Source: JAIXWP01 sp044371755
GTDB lineage: Bacteria > Bacteroidota > Bacteroidia > Flavobacteriales_D > Sanyastnellaceae
Direction of reading: 5' to 3'
Length of the DNA: 42,626 nucleotides
Assembly: GCA_044371755.1 (NCBI GenBank)
Contig: JBILSZ010000014.1
Location: forward strand, 1-42,626
A program made the translations under genes and the position numbers. A model generated the notes under the pieces. It made no database searches. It was not told where the DNA came from and saw only the letters and a list, made by a program, of their open reading frames with translations. Each line of letters starts with the position of its first letter. Positions within the stretch are counted from its first letter, which is position 1. This document shows positions 32,972-40,695 of the stretch, one piece after another.

Positions 32972-32979
32972 TACATTTG
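32972..32979 (+). promoter_or_regulatory. -7 box (TACATTTG) of the DASS transporter
   Basis: Exact TAnnTTTG match ending 4 nt before the ATG at 32984. It predicts a leaderless or near-leaderless transcript. Confidence 0.5.
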
Positions 32980-32983
32980 GCTT

Positions 32984-34417
32984 ATGGAAAAAAAGAAATT
33001 GCCCTCTCTCCTAGCGGGACCTGCGTTATTTTTCATCTTTTTAATCCTTCGACCATTTGGATTGGATTATGCAGCCTCCTGCACCATTGGCACCATCGCC
33101 TGGATGCTTGTATGGTGGATTTCAGAAGCGCTTCCAATGGGTGCCACTTCTCTTTTGCCCATTATCATTTTTCCTCTCACAGGAATCATGTCCATCGAAA
33201 AAACGTGTATCGCTTACGGCAACAAATTTGTTTTTCTTTTTTTAGGAGGATTCATTATCGCCATTGCCATGGAGAAATGGCAATTGCATCGACGCATTGC
33301 ATTGAATATTGTCAACAAAACAGGTACTGGTGCCAACAATATCATTTTCGGCTTTCTTCTTTCATCCTTTCTCATCTCCATGTGGATTAGCAATACCGCC
33401 ACTACGCTGATGATGTTTCCTATCGCTGCTTCTATCGTAGCTATTTTGATTAAAAAAGAAAATAATCATCTTTCGAAAGGAGAAAAAAACTTCAGCCTTA
33501 CACTGATGTTGTCCATCGCCTATGGCTCCAGTATTGGTGGCATTGCCACACTGGTGGGCAGTCCCCCCAATGCTGCCGCTGCGGGCATTCTCAGCAGCGA
33601 TAGTTTTAATGCACCAATTTCATTTTTTGATTGGTTTAAAATTGGTTTTCCCTTCGCTCTAGCACTGATGCTCCTCACTTATTTCTTTTTAGTAAAAATC
33701 ATTTATCCCAATCGCTTGGGAAAATTTGAAGAGGGAACAAGCATTATTCAAGAAGAATTAAAAAAACTTGGGAAACCCACCACGGGAGAGCTCCGCGTAT
33801 TTGTAGTTTTCGTCGCAACAGCAGCGCTATGGATTCTCGCAGATCCTATTTCCACTTTATTAAAGCCTTATGGAGTGGAGCTTTCAGACGTAGTAGTATC
33901 CATGATTGCTGCGGTGGCTCTCTTTATCATTCCCTCTTCTGCTGCCGACAAGAAACCACTCTTGGATTGGAAAGACACCGAGCGCTTGCCTTGGGGAGTG
34001 CTGCTCATGTTCGGAGGAGGACTCGCAATGGCTGAGGCTTTCAAAAACTCAGGACTTATCGAACAAGTCACATCGTTGATGAAAATATTCGAGTCGGGAA
34101 ATATGTTTGTCTTCGTTTCAATTTTATGTTTCACCGGCATCATTGTCACAGCCTTGATGAGCAATCTGGCGATGGTCAACATCTTTGTGCCTGTCGTAGC
34201 GGCCTTGGCCCTAGGCGCGGGTATTCATCCAGCGATTTTTGCTATACCAGTGGCTATTTCCTCGAGTTGTGATTTTATGTTCCCAATGAGCACACCGCCA
34301 AACGCAATCGCTTACAGTTCGGGATATGTCAAAGCCTCGCAGATGTTGAAGTCTGGAGTTGTGATCAATCTGGTATCGTTTATTTTGCTAATGATTGTGG
34401 TGGCTCTTACACTCTAA
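32984..34417 (+). CDS. DASS/SLC13-family sodium:anion symporter
   Basis: A 477-residue inner-membrane transporter with about 11-12 hydrophobic segments. It carries the family's two substrate/sodium motifs: WISNTATTLMMFP (SNT) in the first half and SSCDFMFPMSTPPNAIAYSSG in the second, plus GSSIGGIATLVGSPPN, a well-known DASS signature. The family imports dicarboxylates such as succinate, or sulfate or phosphate, with sodium. Substrate cannot be read from the sequence. It is a single gene, divergent from the RlmD-like gene and convergent with the tRNA cluster. Confidence 0.9.
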   Translation: MEKKKLPSLLAGPALFFIFLILRPFGLDYAASCTIGTIAWMLVWWISEALPMGATSLLPIIIFPLTGIMSIEKTCIAYGNKFVFLFLGGFIIAIAMEKWQLHRRIALNIVNKTGTGANNIIFGFLLSSFLISMWISNTATTLMMFPIAASIVAILIKKENNHLSKGEKNFSLTLMLSIAYGSSIGGIATLVGSPPNAAAAGILSSDSFNAPISFFDWFKIGFPFALALMLLTYFFLVKIIYPNRLGKFEEGTSIIQEELKKLGKPTTGELRVFVVFVATAALWILADPISTLLKPYGVELSDVVVSMIAAVALFIIPSSAADKKPLLDWKDTERLPWGVLLMFGGGLAMAEAFKNSGLIEQVTSLMKIFESGNMFVFVSILCFTGIIVTALMSNLAMVNIFVPVVAALALGAGIHPAIFAIPVAISSSCDFMFPMSTPPNAIAYSSGYVKASQMLKSGVVINLVSFILLMIVVALTL

Positions 34418-34426
34418 ATTTTCGAG

Positions 34427-34454
34427 AAAAAAAAACCAACACCTCGGGTGCTGG
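34427..34454. terminator. Terminator shared by DASS transporter and tRNA cluster
   Basis: CCAACACC (34436-34443), loop TCG, GGTGCTGG (34447-34454). On the minus strand the stem closes with a G-T wobble and is followed by T9, ideal for the tRNA transcript. On the plus strand it can stop the transporter mRNA. Confidence 0.8.
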
Positions 34455-34466
34455 CTTCTTTGATAG

Positions 34467-34540
34467 TGATCCCGAAGGGATTCGAACCCCTGACCGTCTG
34501 CTTAGAAGGCAGATGCTCTATCCAACTGAGCTACGAGATC
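34467..34540 (-). tRNA. tRNA-Arg (TCT)
   Basis: Reverse complement: acceptor arms GATCTCG and CGGGATC, anticodon stem TCTGC/GCAGA with loop CTTCTAA giving anticodon TCT, and T arm GGGTTCGAATCCC. It is the last gene of the Ser-Pro-Arg cluster in transcription order. Confidence 0.95.
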
Positions 34541-34548
34541 AAAAAAAC

Positions 34549-34601
34549 ACAAGGTTCAAAGTTCAATGTTCGTTTTTGGAACCTTCAACTTTGAACCTTG
34601 T
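34549..34601. repeat. 15-bp perfect inverted repeat between tRNA-Arg and tRNA-Pro
   Basis: ACAAGGTTCAAAGTT (34549-34563) is repeated in inverse as AACTTTGAACCTTGT (34587-34601) with a 23-nt spacer that carries further GTTC/GAAC words. It nearly fills the 66-nt gap and could form a hairpin in the tRNA precursor. Confidence 0.8.
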
Positions 34602-34606
34602 TGTTG

Positions 34607-34680
34607 TCGGGGTGGCAGGATTCGAACCTACGACCTCCTGCTCCCAAAGCAGGCGCGATACCGGGCTACGCTACACCCCG
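34607..34680 (-). tRNA. tRNA-Pro (TGG)
   Basis: Reverse complement: acceptor arms CGGGGTG and CACCCCG, anticodon stem CCTGC/GCAGG with loop TTTGGGA giving anticodon TGG, and T arm AGGTTCGAATCCT. Discriminator A. Confidence 0.95.
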
Positions 34681-34723
34681 AATTCACTTTCACCATACCT
34701 TTCGAACAGTGTCAGTGTTTCTG

Positions 34724-34812
34724 CGGAAAGGGGGGGATTCGAACCCCCGGTACCGATTACTCAGTACGACAGTTTAGCAAACTGTTGGTTTCAGCCACTC
34801 ACCCACCTTTCC
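34724..34812 (-). tRNA. tRNA-Ser (GCT)
   Basis: A class II tRNA of 89 nt. Acceptor arms GGAAAGG and CCTTTCC, anticodon stem ACAGT/ACTGT with loop TTGCTAA giving GCT, a long variable arm (GTACTGAG-AATCGGTAC region), T arm GGGGGTTCGAATCCCCC and discriminator G. First gene of the cluster. Confidence 0.95.
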
Positions 34813-34838
34813 GGTTGGGCTCAAAAAATTTGAGGGGG

Positions 34839-34868
34839 CAAATGTAGGAATATTGTGGAAATTTACAA
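34839..34868 (-). promoter_or_regulatory. Promoter of the Ser-Pro-Arg tRNA cluster, TTG-N19-TACATTTG
   Basis: On the minus strand TTG (34868-34866), 19 nt, TACATTTG (34846-34839): a complete Bacteroidota consensus promoter, 26 nt before tRNA-Ser. The leader holds a small CTCAAA/TTTGAG dyad. Confidence 0.8.
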
Positions 34869-34878
34869 GCACTTTCTA

Positions 34879-35460
34879 CTAATATTCTTTTAAAATTTCA
34901 TAGACCCGGTGAATCGGGAGTCCCATAACATTGAAATAGCTGCCTTTCAGCGACTTAATACCAATGGACCCAATGTATTCTTGCACGCCATAAGCCCCAG
35001 CTTTATCATAAGGCTGGTATTTATCCAGATAATATTCAATTTCAAAAGGCTCCAAATTCCGAAACTCCACTTCCGTTTCATCCACAAAAGAGGTCACTTT
35101 AGAAGAACTCATAATGGTGACGGCGGTATAAACAATATGCCTAGCACCGCTCAATTCACTAATCATCGCGAACGCCTCGTCCTTGTCCTCTGGCTTATTC
35201 AACACGTGACCATTGATCCAAACGACAGTATCAGCGGTGATGATGATTTCATTTTCAGCCATGGTTTCTTTAAATGCACTTGCCTTTAACTTTGATAAAA
35301 ACAAGGGGATTTCGCCCGCCTGCAGCGCTGGAGGAAAATCCTCTGGCACGTCCAGCGTGCGAACTTCGTAAGGTATGTCAATGCTCTCCAATAATTGCTT
35401 GCGCCTTGGACTCTTTGAAGCCAACACAATCTTTTTACCCTCTAGGTTTGTCAATATCAT
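34879..35460 (-). CDS. maf: Maf-family nucleoside triphosphate pyrophosphatase (dTTP/UTPase type)
   Basis: Maf hydrolyses non-canonical or excess nucleoside triphosphates and is linked to septum control. The 193-residue protein starts MILTNLEGKKIVLASKSPRRKQLL with the signature SxSPRR, then ITADTVVWINGHVLNKP (catalytic Asp), and DKAGAYGVQEYIGSIGIKSLKGSYFNVMGLP with the active-site loop. The KAGAYGIQ-like segment is of the YhdE (dTTP/UTP) type. Length is typical. A TACATTTG box lies 16 nt upstream. It ends just before the tRNA promoter and starts divergently from guaA. Confidence 0.93.
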   Translation of the reverse strand: MILTNLEGKKIVLASKSPRRKQLLESIDIPYEVRTLDVPEDFPPALQAGEIPLFLSKLKASAFKETMAENEIIITADTVVWINGHVLNKPEDKDEAFAMISELSGARHIVYTAVTIMSSSKVTSFVDETEVEFRNLEPFEIEYYLDKYQPYDKAGAYGVQEYIGSIGIKSLKGSYFNVMGLPIHRVYEILKEY

Positions 35461-35476
35461 ATTCCACCTTTTGCAA

Positions 35477-35484
35477 CAAATGTA
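35477..35484 (-). promoter_or_regulatory. -7 box (TACATTTG) of maf
   Basis: Exact TAnnTTTG match on the minus strand, 16 nt before the maf ATG at 35460. No TTG at standard -33 spacing. Confidence 0.45.
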
Positions 35485-35498
35485 TGCCTAGGAATGAC

Positions 35499-35506
35499 TA
35501 ATTTCG
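35499..35506 (+). promoter_or_regulatory. Possible -7 box (TAATTTCG) of guaA
   Basis: One mismatch to TAnnTTTG, 5 nt before ATG 35512. It favours 35512 over the in-frame ATG at 35494, which would put the box inside the gene. Confidence 0.35.
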
Positions 35507-35511
35507 CACCC

Positions 35512-37044
35512 ATGCACGAAACCATACTCATCCTTGATTTCGGATCTCAGGTAACTCAACTAATCGCACGCCGTGTCCGCGAACTAAACATCTACTGTGA
35601 AATTCATCCTTGGAATAAGGCGCCAGAACTAGGCCCTCACGTGAAAGGTATTATCCTCTCGGGAAGTCCTTTCAGCGTAAAGCAAGAAGGTGCGCCAAAA
35701 CCAGATGTTACACAGTACACATCCAAACTACCCGTCCTCGGTATTTGTTACGGCGCTCAACTGCTCGCCGAAACACATGGTGGCGAAGTGATGCGATCCA
35801 CGCATCGAGAATATGGACGTGCAAATCTTGTCTCCCTCGAATCGAACAATCCTTTGCTCAAGAATATTCCTGTCCAATCACAAGTTTGGATGTCGCACGG
35901 AGATACTATCAAGAGCGCGGGTCCTGAAGCCCAGGTGATTTGCAGCACTGCCGATGTCGAATTCGCAGGATATCAATTTGGAAATAAAAATATCTTCGGT
36001 GTACAGTTTCACCCCGAAGTTTATCATAGCACCGACGGAAAACAATTGCTCGAAAATTTCACTGTTGGTATTTGCGGTTGCAGCCAAGATTGGACGCCTT
36101 CGCAATTTGTAGATGAAACAGTAGCGCAGTTGAAAGCCCAAATCGGCAATGATCAGGTGATCATGGGATTGTCAGGTGGCGTGGATAGTTCTGTTGCTGC
36201 AATGCTCATTCACCGCGCGATTGGTGATCGTTTGATTTGCATTTTTGTAGATAATGGTCTTCTTCGGAAAAATGAATTCGAAGATGTATTGCATAGCTAC
36301 AAAGACATGGGCTTAAACGTGAAAGGCGTAGACGCCAAAGAGCGATTCTACGAAGCACTCAAAGGTCTATCAGAACCTGAGGCAAAGCGCAAAGCTATCG
36401 GTCGCGTATTCATCGAAGTGTTTGATGAAGAATCGAAGCATTATTCTGAAGCACGCTGGCTAGGTCAAGGAACAATTTACCCCGATGTAATTGAAAGCGT
36501 GAGTGTGAGCGGTGGTCCATCACAAACCATCAAGAGTCACCACAACGTTGGCGGACTTCCAGACTATATGAAGTTAAAAGTGGTAGAGCCACTTCGCTTG
36601 TTGTTTAAAGACGAAGTGCGCAGAGTGGGACGTTCGTTAGAAATTAAAAATTCAATCCTCGATCGCCATCCTTTTCCTGGACCAGGCCTCGGCATTCGAA
36701 TTCTCGGAGAGATTACCGAAGAAAAGGTACGTATCTTGCAAGAAGTGGACGCCATTTGGATCAATGGTCTTAAAGAAAACAATCTATACAATGAAGTGTG
36801 GCAAGCAGGAGCCATTTTGCTCCCAGTGCAAAGTGTAGGTGTGATGGGCGATGAAAGAACATACGAACAGGCAGTTGCATTGCGCGCGGTGAATAGCACC
36901 GATGGGATGACCGCTGACTGGAGTAGATTGCCACATGAGTTTTTGGCCAAAGTATCCAATGACATTATCAATAAAGTGAAGGGTGTGAATAGAGTTGTGT
37001 ACGATATCAGTTCTAAACCACCCGCAACTATTGAATGGGAATAA
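35512..37044 (+). CDS. guaA: GMP synthase (glutamine-hydrolysing)
   Basis: GuaA converts XMP to GMP using glutamine and ATP. The 510-residue protein has the class I glutamine amidotransferase domain first: ILDFGSQVTQLIARRVRE, catalytic Cys in LGICYGAQLLAE and the His-Glu pair in VQFHPEVYH. The ATP-pyrophosphatase domain follows with the P-loop GLSGGVDSSVAA, and then the dimerisation domain ending in YDISSKPPATIEWE, the invariant GuaA C-terminus. No guanine riboswitch is visible in the very short leader. The next gene starts at the stop codon (TAATG overlap). Confidence 0.98.
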   Translation: MHETILILDFGSQVTQLIARRVRELNIYCEIHPWNKAPELGPHVKGIILSGSPFSVKQEGAPKPDVTQYTSKLPVLGICYGAQLLAETHGGEVMRSTHREYGRANLVSLESNNPLLKNIPVQSQVWMSHGDTIKSAGPEAQVICSTADVEFAGYQFGNKNIFGVQFHPEVYHSTDGKQLLENFTVGICGCSQDWTPSQFVDETVAQLKAQIGNDQVIMGLSGGVDSSVAAMLIHRAIGDRLICIFVDNGLLRKNEFEDVLHSYKDMGLNVKGVDAKERFYEALKGLSEPEAKRKAIGRVFIEVFDEESKHYSEARWLGQGTIYPDVIESVSVSGGPSQTIKSHHNVGGLPDYMKLKVVEPLRLLFKDEVRRVGRSLEIKNSILDRHPFPGPGLGIRILGEITEEKVRILQEVDAIWINGLKENNLYNEVWQAGAILLPVQSVGVMGDERTYEQAVALRAVNSTDGMTADWSRLPHEFLAKVSNDIINKVKGVNRVVYDISSKPPATIEWE

Positions 37045-38849
37045 TGAAAAACAATATCATGAAGTATTTCGAATCTACACTTTTGTGTTGTGCTTTGGGC
37101 ATTGTGCTCGCACTGTCTTCTTGTAAAACCAATGCACAAATTACCGCTCCTGTAGAAGTCATTGAAGGAAAATCCTACTACATGCATACGGTAGAAAAAG
37201 GACAAACCCTTTATTCTTTGGGTAAGCTCTACAAGTGTGATATCAATGAAATACTTTCTGCAAATCCCGGCGCTGAAACAAGCATCCAAGAAGGCGCTAC
37301 GATTAAAATCCCTCAAGATAAAAGTGGAGTTAAAGGACCTTCGCAAGTAACAGTGGGTGGAAAAAATTTCATCACACACGAGGTTCAAAAGAGAGAAACA
37401 CTTTTTTCCATTGCCCGTGATTATAAAGTGGATGTGAATGATATCATCGCAGCAAATCCTGGAGTGGAAAACGGATTGAAAAAGGGACAAGTCATCAATA
37501 TTCCTTCCTCTGCCCCGACTCCAACCGCTCCAAAGCCAGAAAAAATTGATCAACTCGTAAAGCACAAAGTACTTCCTGGAGAAACGCTCTTCGCTATTTC
37601 AAGACAATACAAAGTACCTGTCGATGCTATCATGAACGCCAATCCGGGAATGAGTGAAGCGCTCAAAGAAGGACAAATCGTAAATGTACCAACGCGCGCC
37701 CTACCGAATGATCATTCGGTTGATAGTCCGCCAACAGAAGACAAACCAAAGAACACCGACAAGCCCATCGCTATCATTGGTGGAGGAAAGAAAGATAAAT
37801 ACACGATCAGCCTTATGCTCCCGTTTTACGCTGATCAAGCCGATTCATTATTGACCGAGAAAGATCGTCTCTACCGCGACGCCGCACTTCAAATTTACCG
37901 CGGCATTCAGCTTGCTTCAGACAGTTTGAAAAAGATTGGATTCAATGCTGATATTATAGTCAATGATGTGATTGACAATAAAACATCCGCAAAAGAAGCA
38001 TTGGAAGAAAAGGCAAATACCAAAGCTGATTTGATTATTGGACCGGCATTCAAAGATGCAGTGGTGGAAGTTTGCAATTTGAGCAATCAAACAGGTGCAC
38101 ACCTGGTGTTGCCCTTCCCATTGAGCAACAAATCCCTTTTGAATACACAAAACATCAGCAAAGCCGTACCGAGCGATGCGACTGTGTGGGAAAGTATGGG
38201 ACGTTGGATAGTGCAAAATCACGGCACCGATCAAGTGATATTAGTAAATTCAAAAGACCTCGATGATGCACGTCAAGTGCAATTGTTTCAAGCCTCATAC
38301 AAAGCTACAAAAGGCGATACCGTTCTAATGGTGACTGAAAATGGTAGTCTCAGCAAGGGCTTGATTGAACTGCTTTCAAAATCAAAGCGCAATGTTGTTG
38401 TCGTTCCAACGATGGATAAAAAAGTAATTGCCGCCGTATTTGAAGCGATTAAAAATACAAATTCCATTGTCTATGGCTTAGACAAATGGGAAACCTATGA
38501 AGCCATCTCAGTCGACAATCGCAACAAGTACAACGTTGCCTTTCCGAAGTCACTTTATTTAGATTACAGTGAGGAGTTTGATCAAGTTTGGATTGAAACT
38601 TTTAGAAAAAAATTCAAAACCGAACCTTCGAACTTTGCGGTGCTCGGTTATGACATGATGTTGTACTACGGCACAGGCTTGGTCAATTACGGGCGCGACT
38701 TTCCGAATAGTTTTTCTAAGATAAAAGTGAATGGTTTAGTAGGCACAGGCTTCGACTATTTCAAGACAGGTTCTGAATCAGGTTTTGAAAACCGCTTCTG
38801 TAGAATCTACCGCACGGAAGAGTTTGAGCTCAAACCGGTGGGGAATTAG
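37044..38849 (+). CDS. Lipoprotein with three LysM domains and a periplasmic-binding-protein-like domain
   Basis: A 601-residue lipoprotein with lipobox ALSSC (Cys27). Three LysM domains follow at about 47-90, 112-154 and 173-216, each with the TVEKGQTLYSLGKLYK / NPG...L(K/Q)EG pattern that binds peptidoglycan. After a Pro-rich linker, residues ~253-595 resemble type I periplasmic ligand-binding folds (ISLMLPFYADQ, DLIIGPAFKDAVVEV, QVILVNSKDLDDARQ, FAVLGYDMMLYYG). Such proteins are often annotated as ABC substrate-binding, but no permease or ATPase gene is here and the LysM anchor argues for a cell-wall role, perhaps LpoA-like. The start at 37044 overlaps the guaA stop; ATG 37035 is an alternative. 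Confidence 0.85.
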   Translation: MKNNIMKYFESTLLCCALGIVLALSSCKTNAQITAPVEVIEGKSYYMHTVEKGQTLYSLGKLYKCDINEILSANPGAETSIQEGATIKIPQDKSGVKGPSQVTVGGKNFITHEVQKRETLFSIARDYKVDVNDIIAANPGVENGLKKGQVINIPSSAPTPTAPKPEKIDQLVKHKVLPGETLFAISRQYKVPVDAIMNANPGMSEALKEGQIVNVPTRALPNDHSVDSPPTEDKPKNTDKPIAIIGGGKKDKYTISLMLPFYADQADSLLTEKDRLYRDAALQIYRGIQLASDSLKKIGFNADIIVNDVIDNKTSAKEALEEKANTKADLIIGPAFKDAVVEVCNLSNQTGAHLVLPFPLSNKSLLNTQNISKAVPSDATVWESMGRWIVQNHGTDQVILVNSKDLDDARQVQLFQASYKATKGDTVLMVTENGSLSKGLIELLSKSKRNVVVVPTMDKKVIAAVFEAIKNTNSIVYGLDKWETYEAISVDNRNKYNVAFPKSLYLDYSEEFDQVWIETFRKKFKTEPSNFAVLGYDMMLYYGTGLVNYGRDFPNSFSKIKVNGLVGTGFDYFKTGSESGFENRFCRIYRTEEFELKPVGN

Positions 38850-38946
38850 AACGAGAACGGGAACAATTCTGAATTCGGAATTCTGAATTCGGAATTAGGA
38901 ATTCGGAATTGAGAATTTGTTATTGCGAATTGGTTATTGCGAATTA
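38850..38946. repeat. AATTC-rich short tandem repeat tract
   Basis: Iterated GAATTCGGAATT-like words fill about 38866-38913. They are followed by two 14-bp units TTATTGCGAATTGG / TTATTGCGAATTAC from 38920. The tract begins directly after the LysM gene and runs into the end of a methyltransferase pseudogene. Confidence 0.8.
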
Positions 38947-39227
38947 CTCGTTTTCCTTTTTCGTCGCTCGTAAAGAATAAACCATGGGTATTTTATCATC
39001 CAAATGTGCAATGCGATATTTATTTGGTTCGAACTCTATCGTCTTATTGAAACAATTATAAGGGGAATACTTTTACCCGAAATATCCCCGAGCATATCCA
39101 ACTCAATACTATTCAAAGAGGATTTTCCTTTAAGGAAATTATCGAGATCGTAAAATTCCGATTTCAAATGCGCATCTACCCTATTATTCCAGGATTGTCG
39201 ATTTATTTCTATGTAGTTATTTTCCAT
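38944..39227 (-). pseudogene. SAM-dependent methyltransferase remnant with internal deletion
   Basis: The minus strand encodes an N-terminus MENNYIEINRQSWNNRVDAH ... LGDISGKSI typical of class I SAM methyltransferases, up to the point where the SAM-binding motif should begin (about residue 54). After a few codons the frame ends at 39036. In another frame the C-terminus of the same family follows: a segment with YNCFNKTIEFEPNKYRIAH and MVYSLRATKKENE, ending at 38944. So roughly the middle 150-200 residues are missing and the ends are joined out of frame. No SAM-binding site remains, so the product cannot be active. Confidence 0.7.
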
Positions 39228-39424
39228 CTGATCCTTTTCTATTTCTCGCTGGTAGTGATTGTTAATATACCTGTCAGTAGCTTCAGACAGCCGCGCTATC
39301 GAGCGTTGAAAAGTTCATTCTTTTGCTCCTATTTCACATCATAAAAATATGACGTTTTTCCTAAGTTTGAGGGAAGCTTTCAAATGGAATATTGCTCATA
39401 ACTTATTTATAGATTTCTTTAGTC
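39228..39424. other. Non-coding gap before the AT-rich block
   Basis: About 200 bp with no gene. A stretch at 39332-39349 (TTTCACATCATAAAAATA) matches 16 of 18 bases of a stretch near the left end of the IS at 41913-41930. This may be an old IS remnant or chance in AT-rich DNA. Confidence 0.3.
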
Positions 39425-40207
39425 TTAGTTGAAACTATTTCTTAATTCAATAATATATCTGTTTGATTCGTCTAATGTTACTAAACCTCTGAAGGGACGG
39501 TCTAAATCGAATATGAATAGGACTGTAACTGAAATCATTATACAGAAACCAAATTCAACCAGCCAATCAATACTTCCTTTTAAAGCTGCTGAATAACCAG
39601 AGTAAAAAGAAGTAATACAAGCTAAAACAAATACTAACCAAATAATACTGTCAGGGACTTTTGCTTTCTCTCCTGCGGCTCTAGTTGAAGTAATATCAAA
39701 CATTTCGTTTAATGCAGGAATCATTTGACGAGTTGCATCTGTATTAGTATGATCAAATGAAAGTCTTGTAGCTCTTTGCCATAAACGCTTTGAAATAGAA
39801 TTGGTATGCTCGTTTGAAAGCCTTAGTTTTTCCTTATTTATACCAGCTTGATAATAATCTATTCTAGACTCAACATACTGTTTGAAATCTTTTCTAAAAA
39901 ATAATCGCTCTTTTTCTGCATATAAGTCAGCACGTAGTAAAGCTGTGCCAATCGCATTTGATTCTTCAACAATAATTTGCCTACGACTATCATATCTGCT
40001 AACACTCATTCCAAAAGTAAAAGCCAATAGTAGAAATAGTAATACAGAAAGAGAACTAAAACTTGAACTTAATTCCTTTACTGTTTCAATTTTTAGTTTT
40101 TTTAATTTTATGTTACCTACTTTATAACCGAGGAAAGTTAAAGCAAGTGTTGTTAACATTAGTATTAATGAAATTTTCCAAGCATCGAATTCATTTAGAT
40201 AGGACAT
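39425..40207 (-). CDS. DUF4239-like membrane protein
   Basis: A 260-residue protein with two hydrophobic segments near the N-terminus (WKISLILMLTTLALTFLGY, SVLLFLLLAFTFGMSVSRYDSRR) and two near the C-terminus (IIWLVFVLACITSFYSGY, FGFCIMISVTVLFIF). The middle is a charged helical loop. The pattern SRYDSRRQIIVEESNAIGTA, ending in DLDRPFRGLV, matches DUF4239 (bestrophin-like) proteins, whose role is unknown, though an ion-channel-like function has been suggested from fold similarity. It is clearly AT-richer than the genes to the left. It lies 17 nt downstream of the PsiE-like gene in the same direction, so both are probably co-transcribed. Confidence 0.75.
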   Translation of the reverse strand: MSYLNEFDAWKISLILMLTTLALTFLGYKVGNIKLKKLKIETVKELSSSFSSLSVLLFLLLAFTFGMSVSRYDSRRQIIVEESNAIGTALLRADLYAEKERLFFRKDFKQYVESRIDYYQAGINKEKLRLSNEHTNSISKRLWQRATRLSFDHTNTDATRQMIPALNEMFDITSTRAAGEKAKVPDSIIWLVFVLACITSFYSGYSAALKGSIDWLVEFGFCIMISVTVLFIFDLDRPFRGLVTLDESNRYIIELRNSFN

Positions 40208-40224
40208 TCTTATTTATCTTTAAT

Positions 40225-40665
40225 TTAATTCAAGTTATCTTCCAAAATATTCTTCTTCCTTCTCAATTTACTATTCAGAATGAAATATCCAATGCAAATG
40301 GATAAGACTAAAGTAGATATTCCTAACTCAGTTTCAAAATCAGCATGTTTGACATCCATAACAATTACTTTTCTTGAGATTGCAGTTAATGCAATCAGTA
40401 GAATTATTTTGACTTTTCGTAGAATATTTTCATTATCTCCTTTAAATGTTTCCAAAATTTCTAACGCAATTATGATATTGAAGAATAAAGGAACACCTGA
40501 GAGCGCAAGTGATTTATTATCTAGAATTGAGGCATTACAGACTTCAGTGTAGAATAAATGTATGAGATCGAATGTCTCATAAATTACGAATAAGATTATT
40601 AGAAGTGATAATGTATAATATATTGTCCTTTCAGATAGGTGAATTATTTTATCAATAAAATTCAT
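40225..40665 (-). CDS. PsiE-like four-helix membrane protein
   Basis: A 146-residue protein with four hydrophobic segments (YYTLSLLIILFVIYETF, PLFFNIIIALEILETF, KIILLIALTAISRKVIVMD, STLVLSICIGYFIL). The LEILETF and ISRKVIVMD patterns fit the phosphate-starvation-inducible E (PsiE) family. PsiE's biochemical role is unknown. No Pho-box could be identified upstream. It sits between the DUF4239-like gene and the choloylglycine-hydrolase-family gene, all on the minus strand with short gaps (17 and 30 nt), which suggests one operon read from the right. Confidence 0.72.
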   Translation of the reverse strand: MNFIDKIIHLSERTIYYTLSLLIILFVIYETFDLIHLFYTEVCNASILDNKSLALSGVPLFFNIIIALEILETFKGDNENILRKVKIILLIALTAISRKVIVMDVKHADFETELGISTLVLSICIGYFILNSKLRRKKNILEDNLN

Positions 40666-40695
40666 TTCTAAAATTTAATTATGTTAGTAAAATAG

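Noticed and set aside
34513..34847. ORFs with AGFEPTTSCSQS and GGFEPPVPITQYDS over the tRNA cluster
   Set aside because: These are the well-known spurious translations of tRNA genes (T arm and anticodon regions) and are not proteins.
36564..37565. 333-residue open frame antisense to guaA
   Set aside because: It lies entirely opposite guaA and the next gene, has no domain and no start signal. It is a shadow of strongly biased coding sequence.
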